Shown piece by piece: positions 52,659-61,761 of a stretch of 62,412 nt of DNA; position 1 is the first letter of the stretch, and each line of letters starts with the position of its first letter. The stretch spans positions 1 to 62,412 of the forward strand of contig CAIWRU010000145.1 of assembly GCA_903915155.1 (NCBI GenBank), given 5' to 3'. The notes below the pieces were generated by a model, which did not search any database, was not told where the DNA came from, and was given only the letters and a program-made list of their open reading frames with translations. Both the position numbers and the translations under genes were made by a program. The stretch is from an uncultured Mucilaginibacter sp. Lineage in GTDB: Bacteria > Bacteroidota > Bacteroidia > Sphingobacteriales > Sphingobacteriaceae.

Positions 52659-53165
52659 TCATAGGGGTTTTATATGGCAGGTAGTGCGTTTTATTAAGTG
52701 GGCGTTAATGGGTATAACGCCTGTTGTACTTGAAAGTTGGATGGTTGAGTCTGCTATTTTATTTATCTTGAATATTTCCTCATAAACGCCTATACGGAAA
52801 CAATCGGCCTTTTCTTTTATGCTATAATCGGGGTTGCAGAACTGGCCCTTTAAAAATAGGGTGTCATTCCGCCTACCATAATTACCACAGGTGTATTCCA
52901 CCCAGCGGCCGGTTTTCATGCAGCTGTCGGCCCCGTAATTTACCTTGCTGAACGTTTTAATCGATACAAAGAACGAATCGCAGCTAAACCTGAGACGATA
53001 CAACGAATAGGTAAGCAATTGTTTTTGCATGGGCAGCGAATCCTGCTGCCATTCGCCCTGCAGCGCGGCCTCGCCAGGCTTTTGCGTATTGGGGTTCATC
53101 CAGCAGGAGCTGAAAGTTAAAAGTAGAAAGCTGAAAGTTAAAAGCTGAAAAAAATATTTTCGCAT
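52659..53165 (-). CDS. Hypothetical lipoprotein
   Basis: The signal peptide LLTFSFLLLTFSSC ends with a lipobox, so the 168-residue protein is a lipoprotein. The mature part has CDSFFVSIKTFSKVNYGADSCMKTGRWVEYTCGNYGRRNDTLFLKGQFCNP, a Cys-rich, beta-rich segment with no family I recognise. The Cys residues could form disulfides in the periplasm. It is 7 bp from the nuclease gene on the same strand, so the two are probably co-transcribed. Confidence 0.75.
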   Translation of the reverse strand: MRKYFFQLLTFSFLLLTFSSCWMNPNTQKPGEAALQGEWQQDSLPMQKQLLTYSLYRLRFSCDSFFVSIKTFSKVNYGADSCMKTGRWVEYTCGNYGRRNDTLFLKGQFCNPDYSIKEKADCFRIGVYEEIFKINKIADSTIQLSSTTGVIPINAHLIKRTTCHIKPL

Positions 53166-53176
53166 ATTGTTTTATT

Positions 53177-53202
53177 GCTCCCCCTTTAGGGGGTTAGGGG
53201 GC
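53177..53202 (+). repeat. CCCCTTTAGGGGGTTAGGGGGC element
   Basis: GCTCCCCCTTTAGGGGG then TTAGGGGGC can pair with itself. It is a short example of the CCCCT-rich repeat type also seen at 37887 and 38120. It lies between the lipoprotein start and the fumC stop. Confidence 0.55.
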
Positions 53203-53204
53203 TT

Positions 53205-54602
53205 CTACTTCAAGCTTCCTATCATATCTTCCGGTTTCACCCATTGGTCGAACTCCTCATTGGTCAGTAACTCCAATAGCAAAGCCGATTCGCGCAGCGA
53301 CAGGTTTTCCTTCAACGCTTTTTTGGCGATCTTGGCCGCGTTTTCGTAACCTATGTGCGGGTTCAGCGCTGTTACCAGCATCAATGAGTTTTCAAGGTGT
53401 TTTTTAATACCGTCGTAATTTGGTTCGATGCCTTTTGCGCAATGGTCGGTAAACGATACGCAGGCATCGCCTATTAACCTTGCCGACTGCAAAAAGTTAG
53501 CTGCCATCACCGGCTTAAATACGTTCAGTTCATAATGGCCCATTGATCCTCCAATAGAAATAGCTACATCATTACCCATCACCTGTGCGGCAACCATAGT
53601 AACGGCCTCGTTTTGGGTTGGGTTAACTTTGCCCGGCATGATGGATGATCCCGGCTCATTGTCGGGTATATGTATCTCGCCAATACCTGAGCGCGGACCA
53701 GAGGCCAGCATACGGATATCATTTGCTATCTTCATTAATGAAACGGCTATTTGCTTCAACGCGCCGTGGCTTTCCACAATGGCATCGTGTGCTGCTAAAG
53801 CCTCAAATTTATTTTCGGCGGTGCGGAAGGGCAGACCGGTAAATTTGGCAATGTATTCAGCCACCTTAACATCATAACCTTTTGGTGTGTTGATGCCGGT
53901 ACCTACGGCGGTGCCACCAAGTGCCAACTCAGATAAATGGTCTAAAGTATTACGTAATGCCTTTAATCCATGATCCAACTGCGATAGATAGCCCGAAAAT
54001 TCCTGGCCTAAAGTAAGCGGCGTGGCATCCATTAAATGGGTGCGGCCAATCTTTACCACGTTTTTAAACGCTTCCGATTTTGCCTTCAGCGCATCGCGCA
54101 GTTTTTCAACACCGGGGATAGTTACATCAATCACCATTTTATAGGCGGCAATGTGCATTGCAGTAGGATAAGTATCGTTTGATGACTGCGATTTGTTCAC
54201 ATCGTCATTAGCGTGGATATAGTTTTTGCCATCGCCTAATTTATGACCTTGTATTACGTGCGAACGGTTGGAAACCACCTCGTTCACGTTCATGTTTGAC
54301 TGCGTGCCCGAGCCTGTTTGCCAAATTACTAATGGGAATTCACCTGCTAATTCGCCTGCTAAAATTTCATCGCAAACCTGTGCTATCAGGTCGCGTTTAT
54401 CGGCTGCTAACACGCCAAGATCAGTATTGGTGTAAGCGGCGGCTTTTTTAAGGTAAGCAAAAGCGGCGATTATCTCCTTTGGCATGGAAGCCTCGGGGCC
54501 TATTTTAAAGTTATTGCGCGAGCGCTCGGTTTGCGCGCCCCAGTATTTATCGGCAGGTACCTGTACCTCGCCCATGGTATCATGTTCGGTTCTGAAACTC
54601 AT
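53205..54602 (-). CDS. fumC: Fumarate hydratase class II
   Basis: This cytoplasmic TCA-cycle enzyme interconverts fumarate and L-malate. The family signature [16 protein letters not shown] is present, together with [20 protein letters not shown] and [20 protein letters not shown]. ASNxT-type [13 protein letters not shown] and GTAVGTGIN are also conserved. Length 465 aa is standard for the iron-independent class. L-malate is also the BshA substrate. Confidence 0.97.
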   Translation of the reverse strand: MSFRTEHDTMGEVQVPADKYWGAQTERSRNNFKIGPEASMPKEIIAAFAYLKKAAAYTNTDLGVLAADKRDLIAQVCDEILAGELAGEFPLVIWQTGSGTQSNMNVNEVVSNRSHVIQGHKLGDGKNYIHANDDVNKSQSSNDTYPTAMHIAAYKMVIDVTIPGVEKLRDALKAKSEAFKNVVKIGRTHLMDATPLTLGQEFSGYLSQLDHGLKALRNTLDHLSELALGGTAVGTGINTPKGYDVKVAEYIAKFTGLPFRTAENKFEALAAHDAIVESHGALKQIAVSLMKIANDIRMLASGPRSGIGEIHIPDNEPGSSIMPGKVNPTQNEAVTMVAAQVMGNDVAISIGGSMGHYELNVFKPVMAANFLQSARLIGDACVSFTDHCAKGIEPNYDGIKKHLENSLMLVTALNPHIGYENAAKIAKKALKENLSLRESALLLELLTNEEFDQWVKPEDMIGSLK

Positions 54603-54692
54603 CAGTATTAAAATTTTGCAGGGGCAAAGTTAGGGTTTTATGTGATGTATGTAAACGGTAAAGGGTAATCTTTTTGGTACAAAAATGGTTGG

Positions 54693-55199
54693 TTATTTGT
54701 CGCTACCATCATAATTAGTGTCCTCAAGCGTCCAATCTATCATTACTTCTTGCATCCAGTCCAATAAACTCAAATTACATTCTTCAACATCATTTATATC
54801 ATCATAAATAATATCGTGTTGCCAAAAAACTACGGGACAAATCTCATTTTCAAATTTTGATAGGTTGAGGCAGTAATGATTTCCAAAACCATCAGGCGAA
54901 AAAGGTAGAAATTCCGCTGGCATTGGATTACCTACTTCGTAGTGTTCAAATTTATATACTTCGTCTAGAGACGAACCTCTTAATTGTTTATCTAATCCTA
55001 ATATTCCAGTGCCAGTTAGCGAAATGCCGTTATGCATTTTTAAGATATACTTAAAGTCAGAAGGCAATCTAAATCCCAAACTTTGCTCAAAATTTTCCAG
55101 CCTGTCATCGTTAATTGGAGGCCCTAAAGAAAGGGTGGTTTCGGAGAATTTATATAACTCATTTAGTAATAAATCACATAATGTTGAAATTGCAGACAT
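54693..55199 (-). CDS. SMI1/KNR4 (SUKH) family protein
   Basis: A 168-residue SUKH protein. FEQSLGFRLPSDFKYILKMHNGISLTGTGILGLD and PFSPDGFGNHYCLNL with VVFWQHDI are the usual motifs. SUKH proteins are often immunity proteins against contact-dependent or T6SS/polymorphic toxins, but no toxin gene is near. It could be an orphan immunity gene or a housekeeping family member. Its codon usage is more AT-rich than that of its neighbours. Confidence 0.85.
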   Translation of the reverse strand: MSAISTLCDLLLNELYKFSETTLSLGPPINDDRLENFEQSLGFRLPSDFKYILKMHNGISLTGTGILGLDKQLRGSSLDEVYKFEHYEVGNPMPAEFLPFSPDGFGNHYCLNLSKFENEICPVVFWQHDIIYDDINDVEECNLSLLDWMQEVMIDWTLEDTNYDGSDK

Positions 55200-55345
55200 A
55201 GACGAATTTTAGAACAATTCAAATATAAAACAAAGCCTGTACATGGTGTTAATTATAAAATGTTAACCATACCAAAATACAACATCTACACCCGACCGGA
55301 ATGTAAAGTGGATATGATTGAGGTAAAGTTGTTCGATTATTTTTT

Positions 55346-56002
55346 TTACTTTACTTCATCAATCTTCATCACCCTATAAGTTACCCCAAGCCTTTGGGCA
55401 TTTTCTTCAACCGTGTTTGGGAAACCTGCTTTTTTTCGCCGCTCATTTACTTTGGCAGCATCTTTTATGGGCCAAACAAAGCATTCGTTCTTGCCGTTTT
55501 TGATCACCCGGCAAGTTACTTGTGTTCCGTAAACCTGTTCTTGCCCAAGGTCCATTTGGTCGCGGTCGAGCATCATGGCATACAGATGGAAAGGTATTTC
55601 GCCTTCCTCGGCGGCTTTTTTTATGATGGGAATATATTTGTGAATTTTTTGCGAATGCTGTATAATATACCACGCCGACTCGTTAGCAGGGGTATCCACC
55701 AGGGTTTTACCCGGGTATTCATATCTTTTAAATACGCCCTCAATAAATACCACGTTAAGCGAGTCGAGTTTATTTTGTAACGGCCAGTAATGATTATTGG
55801 CTTGCGCCACCGTCATCGACAAACTTTTTGCTGTGGAGTCGTTTTTTTGTGGATCCATCAACAGCGATAATATATCGCGGTATTTCTGGTCGAGCACAAT
55901 AACGCTATCCAGTTGCTTTTTTAAAACAACGTTAATTCTATGCTGGGCAAATGCCGTTAACGAAACAAGCATCAGCAGACCAATTGCAATCCTTTTCATC
56001 AT
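55346..56002 (-). CDS. Secreted DUF6624-like protein
   Basis: The signal peptide MMKRIAIGLLMLVSLTAFAQ precedes a helical protein: LKKQLDSVIVLDQKYRDILSLLMDPQ, NNHYWPLQNKLDSLNVVFIEGVFKRYEYPGKTLVDTPANESAWYIIQHS, then HLYAMMLDRDQMDLGQEQVYGTQV. This order matches DUF6624 domain proteins, where HIQ/DRxxxxxGxxQxYGTQ is conserved. The role is unknown. A TTG at 56008 was rejected as start. Confidence 0.82.
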   Translation of the reverse strand: MMKRIAIGLLMLVSLTAFAQHRINVVLKKQLDSVIVLDQKYRDILSLLMDPQKNDSTAKSLSMTVAQANNHYWPLQNKLDSLNVVFIEGVFKRYEYPGKTLVDTPANESAWYIIQHSQKIHKYIPIIKKAAEEGEIPFHLYAMMLDRDQMDLGQEQVYGTQVTCRVIKNGKNECFVWPIKDAAKVNERRKKAGFPNTVEENAQRLGVTYRVMKIDEVK

Positions 56003-56122
56003 CAGCAATTTAACAAATTCCGCAAAAAGTGCATAACATTTGCCAAATGTTCAAAACTTTAATTTATTGCGCAGGTATAATTTTTAACTTTTGCGTTTCG
56101 TTAAAGTGAAAGAATTTTACGT

Positions 56123-57337
56123 ATGGCCATATTGTATAAAACCGTTCTCCCTGCTACCATCCTCCTGCTTTTATTAGCTTCATGTTCGCAAAGTCAAAAT
56201 AAAAAAGTTTCTTCAACTCCCGACCTGGGAAAACCTTTCAACGCTGCCCAGTATTTAAAATACGACCAAAAAAAAGGCGATAAAAAGATAGATGCATTTA
56301 TGAAGCACCTGCACCAGGTAGCCAACTTTAACGGCGCTATATTGGTGGCAAAAAAAGGCAAGATAATTTACGAGAACGCTTTTGGCTGGGCCAATTACCC
56401 GCATATGGATAGCCTTACCGTTAACTCCAAGTTCCAGCTGGCATCAGTTACCAAAACCATAACCTCAACCGCTATTTTGCAATTGATGGAGCGCGGCAAG
56501 CTTAAGCTTAACCAGGATGTGCGCGATTTCTTTCCGAATTTTCCATACCCCGGCATTACTATACGTTTGTTGCTTACGCACCGCTCGGGTATGATGAACT
56601 ATGTTTATTTTGTTGATGATATATACCGGGCACAGCATATAAACCAGAAAAAGGGCATCACCAACCAGCAAACCATGGACATGATAGCCCAGTACAAGCC
56701 CAATCCGTTCAACAAGCCCGATAAGCGCTTTTTATACAACAATTCCAACTTTATGGTGCTAGGCTCCATAATTGAAAAGGTTAGCGGCGAAAACTACGCG
56801 CAATATGTGAAGGATAATATTTTTACCCCCGCAGGCATGGCCAATACTGCTGCTTACTCAAAAGCAGTATATGATAAAATACCTACCAACGTATTGGGCC
56901 ATGACCGTAACAGCTGGAAATATTCAGTAGCACCCAACTTTTTAGATGGCCCATTAGGCGCATACGGCGTTTACAGCACCGTGGGCGATATGTTCCTTTT
57001 CGACCGCGCTTTAAGGGCGGGTCGACTGCTTAAACCAGCTACCCAGGATTCGGCCTATACCGACCGCAACCCTATGCTGCGCGGGCACTTTAACTACGGT
57101 TACGGCTGGAGATTATTCGAGGCACCGGGCCAAAAGGTGGTTTACCACACCGGCTGGTGGCACGGTTTCAGGCACATTTACCTGCGCGATATGAAGAACG
57201 ACGTAACCATTGTGCTGCTCGGCAATATGGTTAACGGCAGCCTGCTGCACCTGGATGACCTATTCAAAATGACCGGCATGCCAGTAGTGCGTAAAAGTGC
57301 TTACACGGGTAATGGCGAGACCGAAGAAGACCAGTAG
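56123..57337 (+). CDS. Serine hydrolase lipoprotein (beta-lactamase family)
   Basis: The lipobox LLLLLASC anchors a class C beta-lactamase-type protein of 404 residues. The SxxK nucleophile is in FQLASVTKTITSTAIL, YxN in RFLYNNSNFMVLG, and the third motif in VVYHTGWWHGFR (HTG). GAILVAKKGKIIYENAFGWANY is the usual lead-in. Such proteins act as peptidases or esterases on peptidoglycan-like substrates. Its relation to the other serine hydrolase (26056-27873) is distant. Confidence 0.92.
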   Translation: MAILYKTVLPATILLLLLASCSQSQNKKVSSTPDLGKPFNAAQYLKYDQKKGDKKIDAFMKHLHQVANFNGAILVAKKGKIIYENAFGWANYPHMDSLTVNSKFQLASVTKTITSTAILQLMERGKLKLNQDVRDFFPNFPYPGITIRLLLTHRSGMMNYVYFVDDIYRAQHINQKKGITNQQTMDMIAQYKPNPFNKPDKRFLYNNSNFMVLGSIIEKVSGENYAQYVKDNIFTPAGMANTAAYSKAVYDKIPTNVLGHDRNSWKYSVAPNFLDGPLGAYGVYSTVGDMFLFDRALRAGRLLKPATQDSAYTDRNPMLRGHFNYGYGWRLFEAPGQKVVYHTGWWHGFRHIYLRDMKNDVTIVLLGNMVNGSLLHLDDLFKMTGMPVVRKSAYTGNGETEEDQ

Positions 57338-57341
57338 GGAT

Positions 57342-57376
57342 ATTGAGTGAATGAGCGAATTAGTGATTGAGTGAAT
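57342..57376 (+). repeat. ACTCA/ATCACT intergenic repeat, copy 2 (inverted)
   Basis: TTGAGTGAATGAGCGAATTA followed by GTGATTGAGTGAAT is the reverse complement of 11638-11670 with few mismatches. It starts five bases after the stop of the serine hydrolase gene. Confidence 0.5.
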
Positions 57377-57491
57377 GTAATATTTTTGCTTTGATAAAAC
57401 TAAATTAATGAAATCGACTTAATTTAGTTGAACTTTTGGGTGGGACATTAGCATAGTCAAGACTCATCCAATTAACTTAAATAATCCCAAT

Positions 57492-57797
57492 ATGTTCGAT
57501 AAACTGATGGAAGCCCAGCAAAAGGCTGGCGAAGTTAAAAAGCGCCTTGATGCTATAAGCGTTACCGGCAGTTCCGAAGGCGGCAAAATTACCGTAAGCG
57601 CCAACGCCAATAAAGTAATACAGTCCATAACTATTGACGACGACTTTTTTAAACAGGCCGATAAAGAGGAACTGGAAGAATTACTGATAGTAGCACTTAA
57701 TAAGGCCCTTGAACAAGCCGATAACGTAAGCCAAAGTGAAATGGCCGCTATGACGCAGCAAATGTTTGGCGGCCTGGGCGGCCTTTTTGGAAAATAA
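57492..57797 (+). CDS. YbaB/EbfC nucleoid-associated protein
   Basis: A 101-residue DNA-binding protein. The start FDKLMEAQQKAGEVKKRLDAISVTGSSEGGKITVSANANKVIQSI and the C-terminal helix ELEELLIVALNKALEQADNVSQSEMAAMTQQMF give the helix-strands-helix tweezer layout of YbaB. The Gly-rich end GGLGGLFGK is typical. It binds DNA as a dimer. It is followed 22 bp later by the metallo-hydrolase gene. Confidence 0.93.
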   Translation: MFDKLMEAQQKAGEVKKRLDAISVTGSSEGGKITVSANANKVIQSITIDDDFFKQADKEELEELLIVALNKALEQADNVSQSEMAAMTQQMFGGLGGLFGK

Positions 57798-57819
57798 AAA
57801 CTAAAAAATATTATACCGT

Positions 57820-58494
57820 ATGAAAACTACCTATTACGGCCAATCCTGCTTTTCGATCGAGACGGGTGGCAAAACTTTACTTTTTGATCCGTTTATTACG
57901 CACAACCCACTGGCTAAGCATATTGATGTGAACAGCCTGAAACCGGATTATATACTGGTATCACACGGCCATGGCGATCATACTGCGGACCTGCTGACCA
58001 TACAAAAAAACAGCGGTGCCACAGTTATCTGCATTGCAGAAATTGCCACATGGTTGGGCAACCAGGGAGTTGAGGCACATGACATGAACATTGGCGGCGG
58101 TTTTAATTTTGACTTTGGGCGCGTTAAAATGGTTAACGCCATACATTCCAGCTCCATGCCCGACGGCTCATATGGCGGCAACCCGGCCGGTTTTGTTGTT
58201 TATGCCGAAGGTAAAGCCATTTATTTTGCAGGTGATACCGCCCTTACCTATGATATGAAATTATTGGCCGATGAAAATCTCGACTGGGCTTTTTTGCCTA
58301 TTGGGGATAATTACACCATGGGTGCCGATGATGCCATAAAAGCCTGTGATTTTATCAACTGCAAAAATGTGGTAGGTATGCATTACGATAGTTTCCCGGT
58401 TATTAAGATTGATAAACAGGAAGTGATGGAGAAATTTGTGAAGGCCGGTTTAAATTTGAAGCTCCCGGCAATAAGCGAAAGCTTGTCGCTTTAA
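57820..58494 (+). CDS. UPF0173-type metal-dependent hydrolase
   Basis: A metallo-beta-lactamase fold of 224 residues. The first metal site is VSHGHGDHTADL; further ligands are expected in NAIHSSSM, FAGDTAL and GMHYDSFPVI. The lead KTTYYGQSCFSIETGGKTLLFDPFITHNPLA is diagnostic of UPF0173 proteins. The substrate is unknown. A strong terminator follows the stop. Confidence 0.94.
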   Translation: MKTTYYGQSCFSIETGGKTLLFDPFITHNPLAKHIDVNSLKPDYILVSHGHGDHTADLLTIQKNSGATVICIAEIATWLGNQGVEAHDMNIGGGFNFDFGRVKMVNAIHSSSMPDGSYGGNPAGFVVYAEGKAIYFAGDTALTYDMKLLADENLDWAFLPIGDNYTMGADDAIKACDFINCKNVVGMHYDSFPVIKIDKQEVMEKFVKAGLNLKLPAISESLSL

Positions 58495-58496
58495 AC

Positions 58497-58530
58497 AAAA
58501 AGGCCTCCTGAGTTCCGGGAGGCCTTTTTG
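58497..58530 (+). terminator. Bidirectional Rho-independent terminator
   Basis: AAAAAGGCCTCC pairs with GGAGGCCTTTTT around a short loop, with A and T runs on either side. It lies between the metallo-hydrolase stop and the convergent small secreted gene and should serve both. Confidence 0.92.
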
Positions 58531-58536
58531 TTGATA

Positions 58537-58722
58537 TTACATTTTAGTAGTATCCTTTTTCATCTTCATTTTCATCTTCGACGTATCTGTCTTCACTTTC
58601 ATCTTTTTCTTCTTCATCTTCATGGTAGTATCCGCTTTCATAGCACTACCTGTTACAGGCGCCGCGTAAACGCTGCCAAAAGAGATCGCCGCTAAAGCGA
58701 TCATACAACATAGCTTTTTCAT
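58537..58722 (-). CDS. Tiny Lys/Met/Thr-rich secreted protein
   Basis: The 61-residue protein has a signal peptide (MKKLCCMIALAAISFGSVYAAP). The mature part is almost only Lys, Met, Thr and Asp in irregular repeats: KADTTMKMKKKKMKVKTDTSKMKMKMKKDTTKM. Met-rich periplasmic peptides can bind copper, but this one also carries a strong positive charge. It is convergent with the metallo-hydrolase gene across a good terminator, which supports a true transcript. No family is recognised. Confidence 0.7.
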   Translation of the reverse strand: MKKLCCMIALAAISFGSVYAAPVTGSAMKADTTMKMKKKKMKVKTDTSKMKMKMKKDTTKM

Positions 58723-58804
58723 AGTGTTAATTTTTTTAGTTTTTAATAGTGAGTTTGTACTATTACAAAAAAATTAACATGAAATTGTTTTATTTAATTT
58801 TTAA

Positions 58805-60067
58805 TTAAATAACGGTGCCGTGTGGTATAACCGCACGCTTTTTAACTACTACTATCCCGTCCTGAACAGTGTGCGTGCCGTAATCGCCATCTTCAAGCTT
58901 GGTGCCGCAGTTAATTTTTACATCGTTACCTATATAGGTGTTTTTGTCGATAATAGCATTTTTGATGTAGCATCTGTCGCCTATGCCCATAATTGGCGAA
59001 TTGGCTGCATTGGCTTCCTCAATTTGTTCAAGCGTTTGGTAGTTATCGCTGCCCATTACGTAGCAATTTTCAATAGTGGTACCAACGCCTATACGGGTAC
59101 GGATACCAATAATCGACCGTGTGATATGGCTGGCACTAATGATGCAACCATCGGCAATTATAGCCTTGATTACATGTGTACCGCTCATTTTTGATGGGGG
59201 CAGCATGCGGGCACGGGTAAATATATAATTTTTATCGAAAAGGTTGAATTGGGGTATATCGTCTGTCAAACCAATATTAGCATCAAAGAATGAAGGTATG
59301 GTACCTATGTCGGTCCAGTAGCCTTCGTACTGGTAGCTTAATACCTTATGGCTCCCGATAGACTGGGGAATGATCTCCTTGCCAAAGTCGGTACGCTCAT
59401 TGCCATCCAATAATTCATACAACATTGAGCGGTTAAAAATGTATATACCCATTGATGCAAGGTAAAACCTGCCCTGTGAGGCCATTTCATCACTCACCTC
59501 TGATTTCCAGCTTTCAAAATTTGTTTTGGGTTTTTCAATAAAAGCCGTAACCAGGTTATCGCTGTCGGTTTTCAAAATACCAAAGCCCGGCACATCATTA
59601 GCGTGTACCGGTATGGTAGCTATCGATATTTCAGCCTCTGCTTTAATGTGATCATCTATCATCTGCTCAAAATCCATCTGGTACAACTGGTCGCCCGACA
59701 ATATCAGCACATAATCAAATTCATGCACCGCCAAATGGTGTAAGCTCTGGCGCACCGCGTCGGCAGTACCCTGGTACCAGTGCCCGCTGGTGGGGGTTTG
59801 CTCTGCGGCCAATATGTCAACAAAAGCCTCGCTAAAACTGCTAAAGTGATACGTGTTTTTAATGTGCTTATTTAACGAAGCCGAATTAAACTGCGTTAAC
59901 ACATAAATACGCGTAATACCCGAATGAAGGCAATTAGAGATCGGGATATCAACCAGCCTGTATTTACCGGCAATAGGTACTGCAGGTTTCGAGCGTGTAG
60001 CAGTAAGCGGGGATAAGCGGCTGCCCTGGCCACCGCCAAGTACAATGCATATTACTTTTGATGTCAT
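58805..60067 (-). CDS. glgC: Glucose-1-phosphate adenylyltransferase
   Basis: GlgC makes ADP-glucose for glycogen. The nucleotidyltransferase signature is VLGGGQGSRLSPLTATRSKPAVPIAGKYRLVDIPISNCLHSGI. GTADAVRQSL, LILSGDQLYQMD and FIEKPKT follow. The C-terminal left-handed beta-helix (SGTHVIKAIIADGCIISASHITRSIIGIRTRIGVGTTIENCYVMG) carries allosteric sites. Length 420 aa is normal. It overlaps glgA by four bases, so translation is coupled. Confidence 0.96.
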   Translation of the reverse strand: MTSKVICIVLGGGQGSRLSPLTATRSKPAVPIAGKYRLVDIPISNCLHSGITRIYVLTQFNSASLNKHIKNTYHFSSFSEAFVDILAAEQTPTSGHWYQGTADAVRQSLHHLAVHEFDYVLILSGDQLYQMDFEQMIDDHIKAEAEISIATIPVHANDVPGFGILKTDSDNLVTAFIEKPKTNFESWKSEVSDEMASQGRFYLASMGIYIFNRSMLYELLDGNERTDFGKEIIPQSIGSHKVLSYQYEGYWTDIGTIPSFFDANIGLTDDIPQFNLFDKNYIFTRARMLPPSKMSGTHVIKAIIADGCIISASHITRSIIGIRTRIGVGTTIENCYVMGSDNYQTLEQIEEANAANSPIMGIGDRCYIKNAIIDKNTYIGNDVKINCGTKLEDGDYGTHTVQDGIVVVKKRAVIPHGTVI

Positions 60068-61488
60068 ATTATTGGAGTTAAACTTTCATATAAATGGATA
60101 TATTCTTTAGCAGAGCGATCCCATGAGAAATCGAGGGCCATCATTCGTTTTCGTAATAACTGCAGGTGCGGTATATTATCATATAATGCAATAGCGCGGT
60201 TTATGGAATGACAAATATCGTCAACGTTTACATTGTTAAAGCGTATGCCATAGCCCCCTTCATCACCAAAATCAATAACCGTATCCTTTAACCCGCCGGT
60301 GCTGCGCACTACAGGCACTGTGCCGTAACGCAGGGCATATAACTGGTTAAGCCCGCAAGGTTCAACCCGCGAGGGCATCAGTAAAAAATCAGCTCCGGCA
60401 TACACTATGTGAGCAAGGGCCTCGTCATAGCCAATAAATACATTGTATTGCTCGGGATCCGCTTCTTTAAGCAGTGTTAACTGCAGTTCCATGTTTACGT
60501 CGCCGGCACCCAATACCAGGAAATTCACTTTGTCTTTGTGTTCGCTTATACTCCGCATAAATGCGGCGGGCAACATATCTGCACCTTTTTCAAGCACAAG
60601 CCTACCAATAAAAGCTATCAAAGGTTTATCGGGCGATAAATTAAACCGCTCGCATAGTTCCTGCTTGTTTTTTTGTTTGCCTTCTTCCTGTTTCGCCGGG
60701 GTGAATTTTGCAGGTATCATGGGGTCGGTTTTGGGGTTCCAGACCTCGGTGTCGATGCCGTTTATAATACCCGATCCTTTTTCCTTCTCTAAATAAAATA
60801 AATATTCAAGGCCGTTCGAGTTAATGGTAAGCTCTTCCAAATAGCTTGGCGATACCGTTGTATATTTCCAGCAGCATTTTACTGCGGCAGCCAATGGGTT
60901 TATCATTCCGGCCCAATCCAGCAAACCGGATTTGCTCATATCAATTTCGGGCAGGTACGAAACCTTGTCCCAACCCAGCACCCCGTGGTATTGGCCGTTG
61001 TGTATGGTAAATACCGTTGGCGTATTAGCCAAACGGGTATAAAGCTTTGAGTAATTTAGTAAAAAGGGTACCAGGCCCACGTGGTGATCATGGCAATGGA
61101 TAACATCGGGGCTTTGCTGCGAATAGCTTATCCAATCTAAAAAAGCGATCTGGAAGGCGATGAACTGCTCGCGTTCATCGGGGTACATGTACACTTCTTC
61201 GCGGTCTAACAAACCCGGGATCTTTATCAGGTATAATTCGAACCCTAAAATATTGTCGCGTTCTTTTAAAACCTCGAAATAAAGGCGGCGCGTGCCCATC
61301 AGGGTCGAGGCCTGGAAAACGGTATCAAAAGTATGTTCGCGGGTAAATTTTCGGTCGTAAAAAGGTAAAACAACTGCGGCGTCCATGCCCAGCTTATTCT
61401 GGTATTTTGGCAAAGCGCCAACCACATCGGCTAAACCGCCAACTTTGGCAACAGGGTAACATTCGGCAGCAAGATGATATATTCTCAT
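60064..61488 (-). CDS. glgA: Glycogen synthase
   Basis: A GT5 enzyme that adds glucose from ADP-glucose to glycogen. The ADP-glucose-binding KVGGLADVVGALP lies at residues 15-27. FIGRLVLEKGADML, MPSRVEPCGLNQLYALRYGTVPVVRSTGGLKDTV complete the second Rossmann domain with the catalytic Glu. HCHDHHVGLVPF and VFTIHNGQYHG are also conserved. Length 474 aa is normal. It is upstream of glgC, so glycogen storage is active in this organism. Confidence 0.96.
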   Translation of the reverse strand: MRIYHLAAECYPVAKVGGLADVVGALPKYQNKLGMDAAVVLPFYDRKFTREHTFDTVFQASTLMGTRRLYFEVLKERDNILGFELYLIKIPGLLDREEVYMYPDEREQFIAFQIAFLDWISYSQQSPDVIHCHDHHVGLVPFLLNYSKLYTRLANTPTVFTIHNGQYHGVLGWDKVSYLPEIDMSKSGLLDWAGMINPLAAAVKCCWKYTTVSPSYLEELTINSNGLEYLFYLEKEKGSGIINGIDTEVWNPKTDPMIPAKFTPAKQEEGKQKNKQELCERFNLSPDKPLIAFIGRLVLEKGADMLPAAFMRSISEHKDKVNFLVLGAGDVNMELQLTLLKEADPEQYNVFIGYDEALAHIVYAGADFLLMPSRVEPCGLNQLYALRYGTVPVVRSTGGLKDTVIDFGDEGGYGIRFNNVNVDDICHSINRAIALYDNIPHLQLLRKRMMALDFSWDRSAKEYIHLYESLTPII

Positions 61489-61761
61489 GTGGGATTATAT
61501 TGGGTTCAATTTAAGCAAAGATTGCTAAAAGAAAAACCTGTAGCGATTAATATAGTTTTTTAAATTTAGATGAAGAATTGTAAAAATCTTAATAAACTTT
61601 AGGGGGTGTTTTTGAAAGATTTACACTAAAATAGGGCAAGTTGCTTTTAATGAAATATTCGAAAAATGCTGTTTATTGCCATATTAAATTAAATATTGTA
61701 AAAAATCGCCCCGGAAGTAATATACAAATTGAGGTTTTTACAATAATTGATTGTTTGGATG

